Part shown: piece by piece, positions 1-7,857 of the stretch
Position numbering within the stretch: position 1 is the first letter of the stretch
Layout: each line of letters begins with the position of its first letter
Assembly (NCBI GenBank): GCA_001247695.2
Contig: LGRX02029020.1
Span: forward strand, 1-15,156
Direction: 5' to 3'
DNA from: Cymbomonas tetramitiformis
Lineage: Eukaryota; Chlorophyta; Pyramimonadophyceae; Pyramimonadales; Pyramimonadaceae
Length of the DNA stretch: 15,156 nucleotides
The notes under the pieces: model-generated
Told to the model about the DNA's origin: nothing
What the model saw: the letters and a program-made list of their open reading frames with translations, nothing else
The model's database searches: none
Position numbers and translations under genes: made by a program

Positions 1-775
1 GATCGACACCCACGTTATGGGGTACTGGCATCTCGTTGTTAACGGGGACGGCCACTGGAATGATTTGGATGATGGGATGTGGCTGTCCCTGTGGTACCCT
101 TCTGACGGGTACTGCCTCTTTGAGGGCGTCGGGGATTCGTCTGCGGCTGGCTCTATTTATGTCCAGTGCCTTGAGGCTTTTTCACCTGTCGAGGGACTGG
201 TGATCGACAGCCACGTTATGGGGTACTGGCATCTCGTTGTTAACGGGGACGGCCACTGGAGTGATTTGGATGATGGGATGTGGCTGTCCCTGTGGTACCC
301 TTCTGGCGGGTACTGCCTCTTTGGGGGATTCGTCTGCGGCTGGCTCTATTTATGTCCAGTGCCTTGGGGCTTTTTCACCTGCCGGGGGACTGGTGATCGA
401 CACCCACTTTATGGGGTACTGGCATCTCGCTGTGAACGGGGACGGCCACTGGAATGATTTGGATGATGGGATGTGGCTGTCCCTGTGGTACCCTTCTGAC
501 GGGTACTGCCTCTTTGAGTGGATTCGTCTACGGCTCGCTTTTTGGGAGTGTCTTGGATTCGTCTGACGCTAGCTCCCTCTCCGTGTACAGTGCTCATGGT
601 TATTACACATGCCGGGGGACTTGTGTTCTTTGACCTTGATATGAAGTACTGACGGATCGCTGTGAACGGGGACGACCGCCGGGTGGAAGTGAGTTTTGGG
701 AGGCGGTTATCCCTGTGGTGCCATTCTGGCGGGCACTGCCTCTTGGAGAGCTCGGTAGATTCGTCTGTCGTGCTG
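1..775. repeat. Satellite-like tandem repeat, ~201-bp unit, first block
   Basis: Units begin near 1, 202 and 395, each with GATCGACA or a close variant. A fourth, diverged unit starts about 620 and fades out near 775. The first spacing is 201 bp; the second is 193 because 8 bases are missing after the GGGTACTGCCTCTTTG stretch. Since 201 is 67 codons, plus frame 2 stays open from the window edge to 457 and spells a repeating peptide (MGYWHLVVNGDGHW, then WLSLWYP). I recognise no protein family, and the 8-base loss breaks the frame, so a tandem repeat without protein constraint is the safer reading. The third unit continues into a different tail (about 517-652) that recurs at 1436-1572. The array runs off the left edge, so its full size is unknown. 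Confidence 0.85.
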
Positions 776-1192
776 GGAGGAGAGGCAGAAGGTGGTGAAG
801 TACACCTTCTGTGTTTCCCCTTGAATTTTGTGGGGAGCACTTAGGTGCCCGCATGTTTCCTTTTTTTGACATGGGGTGTCCATGCTGTGTGGTGTGACTG
901 CATTCATGACATAACCACGGACCAACAGGTCCCATCCATCGACCGGGAGCCACTGGGGGGCATGCCAGCAGGGTCCGCTTACTCCGTAACCCAGAGACCA
1001 ACAGTTGTTTGGCGACGATCGGTCACATCGTATGATCTTTCCATGCTGCTTTGCATTTGGGTTGGGAATATGTATGCGTTTGTGGTATCTTGTCACGGCC
1101 CCGCCCTGCTCTTGATTTGCTTTTCACATCCACTGGGATGATGATGGGCTGGCTTTTGTTGGCCGATCTCATGCCGTTCAGTGTGTGTATGC
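776..1192. other. Spacer between repeat blocks, no recognisable gene
   Basis: This stretch separates the two blocks of the 201-bp repeat. Open frames on both strands are short and resemble nothing I know. A small hairpin (GAAGGTG ... CACCTTC) lies near 788-808. I see nothing else. Confidence 0.5.
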
Positions 1193-1575
1193 TTATGTGG
1201 TACCCTTCTGGCGGGTACTGCTTCTTTGAGGGCGTCGGGGATTCGTCTGCGGCTGGCTCTATTTATGTCCAGTGCCTTGGGGCTTTTTCACCTGCCGGGG
1301 GACTGGTGATCGACACCCACTTTATGGGGTACTGGCATCTCGTTGTGAACGGGGACGGCCACTGGAATGATTTGGATGATGGGATGTGGCTGTCCCTGTG
1401 GTACCCTTCTGATGGGTACTGCCTCTTTGAGTGCGTCGGGGATTCGTCTACGACTCGCTTTTTGGGAGTGTCTTGGATTCGTCTGACGCTAGCTCCCTCT
1501 CCGTGTACAGTGCTCATGGTTATTACACATGCCGGGGGACTTGTGTTCTTTGACCTTGATATGAAGTACTGTAGA
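1193..1575. repeat. Second block of the ~201-bp repeat (segmental copy of ~303-652)
   Basis: About 1200-1572 aligns almost base for base with about 303-652, including the unit-specific tail (GTGTACAGTGCTCATGG, then GACCTTGATATGAAGTACTG). The copy here keeps the GCGTCGGG-type bases that are missing in the first block, so it is closer to the full unit. Both copies have the same orientation. A plus-strand frame open to 1635 includes the same 67-residue peptide unit followed by a different tail. It could be one exon of an unknown repeat protein, but I find no start, domain or neighbour to support that. Confidence 0.8.
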
Positions 1576-2055
1576 GCCTCAAGAGAGCTTGCCCACCCAC
1601 GCCACGGCCTGAATGTCCAAGGCCTAGTCCGGTAACATGCGCAAAAATAGCAACCAAAGAGACTGGATGCAAGAGAAAAATGGAGTCGTTAGCGAGTAAT
1701 TAGGAGAAAATGAAGAATTTTCAAAAAAATATTTCAATTTCCCGAAATTTCCGCCTGTGGTAGGCATTTTAAAGAGTAACTCCGGTTCCCATTTGAGTAA
1801 TACCTCAACGGGTTACTACCTGAAAATGCATTTTACTGAACTAGGGCTCCAAGGGCTGTCTCAAGGGGCTGAGAATGATAAACTGGATTGCCCTCATCCG
1901 AACTTGCCCACTACCACCAACTTGTGCCTGTAGCCCTTTACCACCCGCACCAACTCCACATGATTGAAGACCTTGCTGTGATTGCCTTGCGAGGGAGCTG
2001 CGAACTTGAGCAATGCGCTCCACACTTGCCCTACAACTGTCATGCCGCAATGTTC
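1576..2055. other. Gap, AT-rich on the left, no recognisable gene
   Basis: The left half (about 1640-1860) is AT-rich with A runs and has no long frame. From about 1860 base composition rises toward that of the minus-strand coding fossil that follows. A 76-residue minus frame (1841-2071) may be the far end of that fossil, but nothing in it is recognisable. Confidence 0.4.
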
Positions 2056-2818
2056 CTACTTGGGGTCCCATCCCAACAATTGCCTGTGTGCCCCAAGCCC
2101 TCCCGGTGGCCGATAGTTCACCATCCGGTCGTCCCCTTCCCGACAGCTAGTCACTGTTAGTTCCGGCACGGCCAGCAACCTCACCCCATGGGCATAGAAG
2201 CTGATGAGATGTTGTATGCTACCGTGCAACCTGTTGTAAGTGTTCATCGCTTCCGGATGGGCCCCTGGGCTTTGAGGGGCTCGGCGTGTGTCAACTCCAC
2301 CCGCGAGCCTCCCCACATCTCCCACGTCACCCTCACCAGTTCCTCCCATGCCAGCAACCCCCTCAAGAAGGCTGGCCACCCGCCTCGTGCTCGCCCCCAT
2401 CAAGGTTGCCACCCCTCCCTCAGCCAAGGCCATTGCTTGCTCTGGCGAGGCCCCACTCTGCTCCTGAGTCCAGACCCCACCCTCCGGGCCAGGCGACGAA
2501 AGGTCATCCCACTCATTCAAGATATCCTCGACACCTGATGCCGCCTGTGCTTGCATGCGCCCCCCCAGATCGCGCCTCGGGGGTGCCCCTTCCTTGACTC
2601 CCCGCAGTGCCCAGATGCTCCGCCTCCCGCCGCACATCCGCCATGCTCTCCAAAAGCCTCAATGCCTTCGCGCCTGCCTCGCCTGCCCCACCGGAGGTCT
2701 GCCCAGACTGCTCACGGTGCGTTCGCTCAGATTTCTGCGTCCCACCACCAGATCCATCCTGCATGGCATATTCTGTCTCCTCGAACGCGTCCTCCCATGC
2801 TCTACCCACCAACGCCAA
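2056..2818 (-). pseudogene. Decayed minus-strand coding stretch, unknown function
   Basis: Two overlapping minus frames look like real protein rather than chance. 2818-2513 encodes an Ala/Glu-rich helical stretch (MALVGRAWEDAFEETEYAM, then ALRLLESMADVRREAEHLG). 2637-2056 continues in another frame with VEDILNEWDDL, an Ala/Gly/Leu-rich stretch, then MNTYNRLHGSIQHLISFYAH. Together they suggest one protein broken by a frameshift near 2515-2635. They lie directly downstream, on the same strand, of the RLE-nuclease fossil at about 3190-3490, so they may be the C-terminal extension of that retroelement or the remains of another gene. Plus-strand frames over the same bases are rich in Pro, Ser and His and look like antisense shadows. 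I recognise no domain and give no function. Confidence 0.35.
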
Positions 2819-2951
2819 CCTCGCTCCGCCCCTTCCCGTCGATCCGCCTCCCCCCGATCCAGGTCCGGGCCCATGCCACCTCTCACACGCCCTCCGTCAG
2901 CCCAGCGCCGCCCACCTCCGGCCGGACACCGCCCCACAACCCGCCTGATGA

Positions 2952-3185
2952 TCAGCCCCGCGACCCCTCGTGCAAGAAAGAAAGCAGCCGGACCCACTTC
3001 TTCTTCCACTCCACAGCCCGGCCATGTGCCGCCTCTTCGTCCTCGTCTCCGTTGCCGTCCACATGCTCTCCCCCTTCCGCGTTCTCCTCCATGTACCGCC
3101 GCTCCCTGAAGCGCCGTTGCGTCTTCCTTCGGAATCCATATGCCACAGGCCCTAGCCCATCGTACAACTCCACCCCAAAGGGTAA
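2952..3185 (-). pseudogene. RLE retroelement fossil, region just after the nuclease
   Basis: The minus frame 3173-2952 begins MELYDGLGPVAYGF, followed by a basic stretch (RRKTQRRFRERRYMEE), an acidic stretch and EWKKKWVRLLSFLHEG. The first part aligns in position with the segment after the nuclease in the intact-looking element on the right of the window (SPHRLVAFAMEAFGGLGEQ, then RRRQD). A hydrophobic-aromatic stretch followed by GLG and a basic helix is common after the RLE domain in such elements. It joins the nuclease fossil at 3186-3530 through a frame change near 3180. The acidic and basic linker is specific to this copy. Downstream coding continues in yet other frames, so the gene is broken several times. 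Confidence 0.5.
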
Positions 3186-3530
3186 CTATGAAGTGATGTG
3201 GGCGGACACGTCGTCACCTTGCTCTCCTCTACCTTCTTCGCTGCCGCCATGGGGGCCATCATGGCCGCTCCCCGGTGCACGTCCGACATCGTTCGCTGTG
3301 GCCACATCGAACAACACATGCTGACCCAGTCCCTCCGCATCCATCACAGTCGCATCCGGGTAATGGTTCCGTGTGTAGGTCAGGTGGCCCGCGATGTCAT
3401 CGTGCGATGCAAACGCCGACGGATAAGTAGACTTGGCCACCTCGAATAGCACCCTCTGCAATTTGTGGTGGATGAAAGAGTACCCCGGTAGTTTGTGGTT
3501 GTTTGTGTTTTTTTGGGAGTGATACAATGT
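3186..3530 (-). pseudogene. Fossil restriction-like endonuclease domain of a non-LTR retrotransposon
   Basis: Translated on the minus strand, this stretch carries HHKLQRVLFEV, then 26 residues, then a PD pair (YPDATVMD; codons at 3354-3359), then FDVA with its Asp codon at 3306-3308. The spacing PD-x15-D equals that of the RLE nuclease in the plus-strand element at 14650-14703, and HHKLQRVLFEV matches HDAVQDVLYEM there. RLE nucleases cut the genomic target so that the reverse transcriptase can prime on it. The HD that precedes the domain in the other copy is HH here. No CCHC motif or reverse transcriptase lies upstream, because the reading runs at about 3535 into the foldback element. A frame change near 3185-3200 ends the open frame. 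Homology is judged by eye; I am fairly confident of the domain and confident that the gene is dead. Confidence 0.65.
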
Positions 3531-3555
3531 ATATATATATATATGGGATAAGTCT

Positions 3556-3790
3556 AGATTGGGTGTAGACATTTCATTATAATTCAGATTGGGTGTAGGC
3601 ACTTCATTCTAATCTAGATTGGGTGTAGGCACTTCATTTTAATCTAGATTGGGTGTAGGCAATTAATTTTAATCCAGATTGGGTGTAGACATTTCATTTA
3701 ATCCAGATTGGGTGTAGGCACTTCATTTTAATCTAGATGGGGTGTAGACATTTCATTTAAATCTAGATTGGGCGTAGACTTCATTTTAAC
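3556..3790 (+). repeat. Left array: eight ~30-bp units (AGATTGGGTGTAGRCA...)
   Basis: Eight direct copies of a ~30-bp unit with core AGATTGGGTGTAGGCACTTC followed by ATTTTAATCT. Variation is small: GGCACTTC versus GACATTTC, one copy with AATTAATT, and a shortened last copy. This array is the left inverted end of the foldback element; the same unit returns in reverse complement at 4275-4498. Confidence 0.9.
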
Positions 3791-3842
3791 ATACCTTGAT
3801 GCCTGGAGGGCATTACATTTTACATTGATAATATTGCATGTG

Positions 3843-4250
3843 AACATTATTATGTAAATTCGACCGTTAGATATCAACATCTGACCACAATGAACATATC
3901 TACCGGTTGGATTTGCGAAATAATGTTTTTTAAGCATCAAACAACAAAAACCATCGATTACGAACATTTTTTTGCTAGTCACCGCATACAAAAAACATTA
4001 TTTCACAATTTCAACCGTTAGATATGTCCATTGTGGTTAGATGTCGATATCTACCGGTTGAATTTGCGAAATGATGTTTTGTTTTGCAACAAATAACAAC
4101 AAACATCGATTCCGAACAGTTTTTCGCTAGTAATCGCATGCAAAAACATTATTTCGCAAATTCAACCGTCAGATATGTTCATTGTGGTCGGATGTTGATA
4201 TCTACCGGTTGAATTCGCGAAATAATGTTTTTTTGTGCAACAAATAACAA
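3843..4250. repeat. Three palindromes repeated at 151-bp spacing inside the foldback element
   Basis: AACATTATT starts at 3843, 3994 and 4145, exactly 151 bp apart. Each copy is itself a hairpin: a left arm such as AACATTATTTCGCAAATTC ending in AACCGTTAGATAT, a ~20-base centre containing CATTGTGG, then the mirrored right arm ATATCTACCGGTTGAATTTG running on to GAAATAATGTTT. Between the hairpins lies a linker rich in AACAA with ACATCGATT and GCTAGT. No open frame of interest crosses it. Confidence 0.85.
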
Positions 4251-4274
4251 AAGAAATTGCGACCCGTACCCCCT

Positions 4275-4498
4275 ATACCTGTGTCTACACCCAATGGCAC
4301 ATTAAAATGAAGTGTCTACACCCAATCTAGACCAAAATGAAGTGCCTACACCCAATCTAGATTAAAATGCCTACACCCAATCTAGATGCCTACACCCAAT
4401 CTAGATTAGATGAAGTGCCTACACCCAATCTAGATTAAAATGAAGTGCCTACACCCAATCTGGATTATAATGAAATGTCTACACCCAATCTAGACTTG
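4275..4498 (-). repeat. Right array: eight ~30-bp units, inverted relative to the left array
   Basis: Eight copies of CTACACCCAATCTAGATTAA and close variants, the reverse complement of the left unit. One unit lacks its AT-rich part (around 4374-4388). The outermost two units match the outermost two of the left array more closely than inner units do, including the TATAAT variant next to the end, as expected of true inverted ends. Confidence 0.9.
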
Positions 4499-4502
4499 TC
4501 CA

Positions 4503-5615
4503 TATATATATAACTGTTGTATATAATACGGTTGTATATATATTATTCATATGTATGTATGTAACCTATGGCGTAGTTCCACCGGTGCATATCGTGAATC
4601 TAGATGCATGGTCCGATATCCGGAGCTTAAAAAACGAAGCCTGTCCTATGTTGTTCAAATTTACATGTGGCATATCGGCCTCCAATATGATGCAATTAAT
4701 TTGCACTCCATTAGTCGAAAAAAAGTCGGTAATGTCCTATTGTTAAGTGGTAAGCCAGAGGACATGTGAATACCTTTTAAAAAGACTGCCTCCTTAGCGG
4801 TCGGGAAAATGGAGCGGCTTATTGCCGCCCGTTGGACGTCAACGAGCCGGAGGAGGTGCACTTGCTTGCACTATGGTAGGTATTCCAGGATGCGGCGGAT
4901 GCCAGGCCTTCAGCGTTCCCAGCGGCCATCGACATGCACGGCACATCGGCGGTGGTCTGTGCTGGTGGTGACACCGTGGGCGGTGACCTGTCGGCGCAAA
5001 GTTTCTTAGTGCCGAGATCCGGGTGTTTAGGACCGAGGCGGCCCTGGCAGGCAAGCCCCTGATCCCCCTGACTCAAATCCGCGTCCAGAGGTATAGTGAC
5101 AGTACAGTAGTGACAGTAGGAGTACTCGTACAGTACTCAGGCGACCGACCGAGCATGGTTTTAGGTTTCTCTTAACTCGGTTTATTACATCTTAACAATA
5201 TATCGTTTCCGAAACCCTGCCTATAGCTGTATACCGATATTCACTTCCGAGGTATACCAGTAGTATAGCGCTAGGTCGTGGACCCATCCACTTTTTCTCC
5301 ACTACTGAGTTTGGCCATGCTTGGCTAAACACCGCCGGCTGAGTAGGTGGTGCGCCTTTTGGGGTGCGTGGTTGGATTTCGCTTCGGGTGGTATGTTAAT
5401 GTAATTCAGCGCTTGCTTGGCCGCGCGCTACGGATGACGTTGCGATGCATTTATTTGTCTGACGAGGCCCCTCCTCGGAGCCGATTGTCGAGATTGATCA
5501 CCCCGACACCGAGCAGAACCGCGATACTAGTTGACGTCAACATCGAGAATTCCGCCCTCGCATATTTCGCGTATGACCTACTCTATATTTCGACATCTTC
5601 TAGGGGAAATAGCAT
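4503..5615. other. Intergenic stretch, no recognisable gene
   Basis: The left edge is TA-rich (to about 4545). Short frames occur on both strands around 4550-5076 and 5347-5652, but their peptides show no domain, start context or codon pattern that I trust. A small cluster of CAGTAC/GACAGTA motifs lies near 5095-5140. I see no tRNA, repeat array or element end here. Confidence 0.5.
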
Positions 5616-5660
5616 TCCAGGAGCAAATGTGACTAGTTTCCGAAACAAGTAACTTTAGGT
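5616..5660 (+). repeat. Lone diverged copy of the 50-bp repeat motif
   Basis: The sequence GGAGCAAATGTGACTAGTTT followed by CCGAAACAAGTAACTT matches the first unit of the array that starts at 6323 (GGAGCAAATGTGACTTGTTC, then CGGAAACAAGTTG). Both are on the plus strand, so this motif flanks the palindrome pair at 5675-6310 on both sides as a direct repeat. Confidence 0.7.
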
Positions 5661-5674
5661 ACTTTTTTGAGAAA

Positions 5675-5940
5675 CTGATGGAGGAAGTGATATTGCTAAC
5701 CACTAGAGCTATGGCGTCTAGGGCGTCCTCAATATCATAGCGGACACCGGGAGTCGAACCCCGGTGCCCCAGTTGAATAGGTTGGAATCAACCGTCTATA
5801 CCATATAGCGCTAGATTGTCTACGTAGACGGTTGTTTCCAACCTATACAACCGGGGCACCGGGTTCCTACTCCCCGGTGCCCGCCATGATATTGAGGACG
5901 CCATAGCTCTAGTTGTTAGCAATATCACTTCCTTCATCAT
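5675..5940. mobile_element. Palindromic (foldback/MITE-like) element with tRNA-like arms, copy 1
   Basis: The left arm runs from CTGATGGAGGAAGTGATATT to about 5800. The right arm, about 5823-5940, is its near reverse complement and ends AATATCACTTCCTTCATCAT. The centre is TAGCGCTA near 5806-5813. The arms contain a 7-bp stem (CACCGGG/CCCGGTG) around a tRNA-like T loop and B box (GGTTCGACTCC on the minus strand, 5750-5760). The left arm carries a small internal duplication (GGCGTCTAGGGCGTCC) that the right arm lacks. There is no coding capacity. It could be a foldback or MITE element, a tRNA-derived SINE in head-to-head arrangement, or the source of a hairpin RNA. Confidence 0.65.
5750..5760 (-). 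promoter_or_regulatory. tRNA-like B box (RNA polymerase III internal promoter motif), copy 1
   Basis: The minus strand reads GGTTCGACTCC, which fits the B-box/T-loop consensus of tRNA genes, and is closed by a 7-bp stem. An A-box-like stretch (TAGCGCTATATGG, minus strand, about 5801-5813) lies about 40-50 bases upstream, a usual spacing. I could not fold a full cloverleaf: the T stem lacks a base, and no seven-base anticodon loop on a proper stem appears. A tRNA-derived repeat is therefore more likely than a working tRNA gene. Confidence 0.4.
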
Positions 5941-6040
5941 AAACTTCATCCGTTGGAGTGTTTTTCCACTTCCAGGTACGGGTTAGAAGAACCCATTGAT
6001 AGGTTTTTGGTGGTAGAGATTATTCCGTGGGAAGATGTTT

Positions 6041-6310
6041 ATGATGAAGGAAGTGATATTGCTAACCACTAGAGCTATGGCGTCTATGGCGTCCTCAATA
6101 TCATAGCGGACACCGGGAGTCGAACCCCGGTGCCCCGGTTGAATAGGTTGGAATCAACCATCTAGACCATCTAGCGCTAGATTGTCTAGACGATTGTTTC
6201 CAACCTATACAACCGGGGCACGGGGTTCAACCCGGTGCCCGCTATGATATTGAGGACGCCCTGGACGCCATAGCTCTAGTGGTTAGCAATATCACTTCCT
6301 TCATCAGAAA
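6041..6310. mobile_element. Palindromic (foldback/MITE-like) element with tRNA-like arms, copy 2
   Basis: This is a second, more perfect copy of the palindrome at 5675-5940. The left arm starts ATGATGAAGGAAGTGATATT and the right arm ends AATATCACTTCCTTCATCAG. The dyad axis falls exactly in CTAGCGCTAG (between 6175 and 6176), flanked by TCTAGA on both sides, so there is almost no unpaired centre. The arms hold the same B-box hairpin and an A-box-like TAGCTCTAGTGGTTAGCA at the ends. The outer end (CTGATGA-type) pairs with the outer end of copy 1, and the inner end (TTTATGATGAAGGAAG) pairs with the inner end of copy 1, so the whole block 5675-6310 is a mirror image of itself. Confidence 0.7.
6116..6126 (-). 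promoter_or_regulatory. tRNA-like B box, copy 2
   Basis: The same GGTTCGACTCC motif on the minus strand as at 5750-5760, within the left arm of the second palindrome. The opposite arm carries a shorter form (GGGGTTCAACCC) on the plus strand. It is suggestive of tRNA ancestry only. Confidence 0.35.
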
Positions 6311-6322
6311 CATTGGTTTTCC

Positions 6323-6510
6323 CCGGAGCAAATGTGACTTGTTCCGGAAACAAGTTGAAAAGTTGCTTCTTTCCGGAGCAAAATTGATTTGTTCCGGAAA
6401 CAAGTTGACAAGTTGCTTCTTTCTGGAGTAAGCTTGACTTGTTCCGGAAACAAGTTGAAAAGTTGCTTCTTTCCGGAGCAAAATTGACGTGTTTTCGAAA
6501 CAAATCAACC
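6323..6510 (+). repeat. 50-bp tandem repeat, about 3.7 copies, each with an inner palindrome
   Basis: Units start at 6323, 6373, 6423 and 6473, exactly 50 bp apart (CCGGAGCAAAATTGATTTGT and variants). Each of the first three contains the near-palindrome CTTGTTCCGGAAACAAG or TTTGTTCCGGAAACAAG. The last unit is diverged and incomplete. The minus frames that cross it spell repeats such as LFPEQINFAPERS, but 50 is not a multiple of three, so the array cannot hold one reading frame and these are shadows. Confidence 0.9.
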
Positions 6511-6689
6511 GAATCCGAAATCCAAATTCTTCCACTAGGCACCACCAGACCATAGCCAGCGGTGAAATGTTATCGATGTCCTCGGAAAGACGCGAGGGCA
6601 GCACGAATAGCGGTCACGCGTGCACGCTGGTGCGCGGTGGACATGGCCGACAGCAGACTACTGCAGAATTCTGCGATACCCTTATAGTA

Positions 6690-7040
6690 GGGTTCCAAAG
6701 CGAAAATCCCACTTTTCGTAAAATTAACAATTTCAAGCGATGAAAAAGTCAATTTGGGGTGAATTTTGACGAGGAAGACGCCGGTGACGTAAAAAAAGTC
6801 GTGCAGCAAGCCAATTTCCCTGCAGAAACGGTGCTGCTGTCCAGAAAGGCGAAAGCGCGTTTGGGTTCGTGTCGAAAACATAACTTTTCGTAAAATCAAC
6901 CAAGTCGGGCGATGTAAAAGTCAATTTGGGGTAGAAGTCAACGAGGAAGACGCCGGTCATGTCAAAAAAACGTCGTAAATTAAGCCAGTTTCCTGCAGAA
7001 TGGGCGCTGCTGTCCAGAAAAGTAAAGGCGATGGAGATGA
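6690..7040 (+). repeat. Two-copy 172-bp direct repeat
   Basis: ACTTTTCGTAAAATTAAC at 6711 returns as ACTTTTCGTAAAATCAAC at 6883. Both are followed by AAAGTCAATTTGGGGT, GACGAGGAAGACGCCGGT (first copy; ACGAGGAAGACGCCGGT in the second), a run of A, and TTTCC-TGCAGAA with GCTGCTGTCCAGAAA. The copies have diverged by point changes and small indels. Minus frames through both copies spell similar peptides (FYPKLTFTSPDLVDFTKS and IHPKLTFSSLEIVNFTKS), but the frame is short and interrupted, so I do not call a gene. Confidence 0.8.
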
Positions 7041-7857
7041 TGCCGAACTTGTAGCTTGTGCGTACGTAAAAAGTTGTAGGGTGCTGGTGCTGCCCCGCGC
7101 TCGGATCAGTTCAGCGAGCAAAATGTCCTTGGCCGCGATCGTCAACGGTGGCCAAAGGTGAGGAGAGGCTGGTGCCGATTTTGCGAAGCTGGTGCTTGAC
7201 GCCAAAATAACTTGCGAGAGGCGTTGGTGCAACCCCAAGGACCAAAGCCGGCTACCAAATGCCATGAAAATAATCCAAGTGGAACAGGCCCATAACCTGA
7301 TGAAGAAAGATATATATATATATATATATATGCATATATATATCACTGCAGGGGCGGAAACGGACTACGTTCAGGCTTCTGGTAGAGGACTAAGGTAGAT
7401 AATAAAATACCGGAGTGTGTTTTATTATCTGTCTGAGGGACAGCAGACATGCAGGCAAGATGCAAGTGACATACAGCGTAATCTGAGTGTAATAAACATT
7501 CTCATCGGGCTGACCATCTAAGCCCGATATAATCGAATCGTTTAAGAATATTCGTGTTACATATAAATTTGATCGAACCGTATTTGGATCGAACTTTTTC
7601 ATCGTATGCATACAGAATCACGATTCAGATGTCACAATCTCAAAAATACTATGCTGAACCTTTGAAACGCAAAACATTTTACTGTAAACTTAAAAATATT
7701 GCGGCGGCAGCAAAAAGCAGCAGCGTTACAGTACTGTTGCCTTCTGAACGCTTCTGAACGCGACTATCGCATGCGTCAAATTTACGCAATGCTCAAGTAC
7801 ACTAAGAATTCGCAGTTTGACAGCGCAAGGCGTCTTTAGACGCGGTAAGATTTTGGT
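7041..7857. other. Intergenic stretch with a TA microsatellite, no recognisable gene
   Basis: Apart from the TA run at 7311-7342, I see no gene or repeat family. A short hairpin, GCGTCT-TT-AGACGC, lies at about 7829-7842 just beyond the end of the gag fragment. A small duplication (CTTCTGAACG twice) lies near 7741-7760. If the gag gene on the minus strand had kept its pol gene, pol would lie here. It does not: minus frames here are short and unlike protease, integrase or reverse transcriptase. Confidence 0.5.
7311..7342. repeat. TA microsatellite
   Basis: An almost uninterrupted run of TA dinucleotides, broken once by GC (ATGCAT). Similar but shorter TA runs border the foldback element on both sides. 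Confidence 0.9.

Larger units (their letters stand above)
3544..4502. mobile_element. Foldback DNA element with tandem-repeat inverted ends
   Basis: The left end reads TGGGATAAGTCTAGATTGGG from 3544. The reverse complement of the right end, from 4502, reads TGGACAAGTCTAGATTGGG, and the match continues for several more ~30-bp units. Both ends sit in runs of TA repeats, which would fit insertion at a TA target, although in such DNA a target duplication cannot be recognised. The two ends are arrays of a ~30-bp unit (eight copies each) in opposite orientation. The ~460-bp core contains three further palindromes. There is no transposase frame, so the element would be non-autonomous and moved by an enzyme encoded elsewhere. 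It lies against the 5' side of the RLE fossil at 3186-3530. A MITE or foldback element fits best; I cannot name the superfamily. Confidence 0.75.

Noticed and set aside
2551..3324. A 257-residue plus-strand frame rich in Pro, Ser and His
   Set aside because: Its composition is that of an antisense shadow of the GC-rich minus-strand fossil, which shows recognisable protein features in other frames.
3544..4502. A CRISPR array (regular ~30-bp repeats)
   Set aside because: The units are directly adjacent without unique spacers, occur in mirror orientation at both ends, and lie in eukaryotic-type DNA without cas genes.
4809..5076. Short frames on both strands with a possible splice pattern near 4880
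   Set aside because: The peptides match nothing I know, and a GTAGGT/CAGG pair alone does not support an exon.
5675..5830. A permuted or intact tRNA gene on the minus strand of the palindrome
   Set aside because: A B box and A-box-like stretches exist, and GGACGCC could pair with GGTGTCC, but that pairing overlaps the T stem. The T stem lacks a base, and no seven-base anticodon loop on a five-pair stem can be drawn.
6242..6604. Minus frames across the 50-bp array that spell a repeating peptide
   Set aside because: The 50-bp period changes the frame at each unit, so no repeat protein can be encoded. The open frame is by chance.
7041..7857. Pol region or LTR expected downstream of the gag fragment
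   Set aside because: I find no protease, integrase or RT motifs and no matching direct repeats on both sides of the gag fragment, so it is treated as an isolated fragment.
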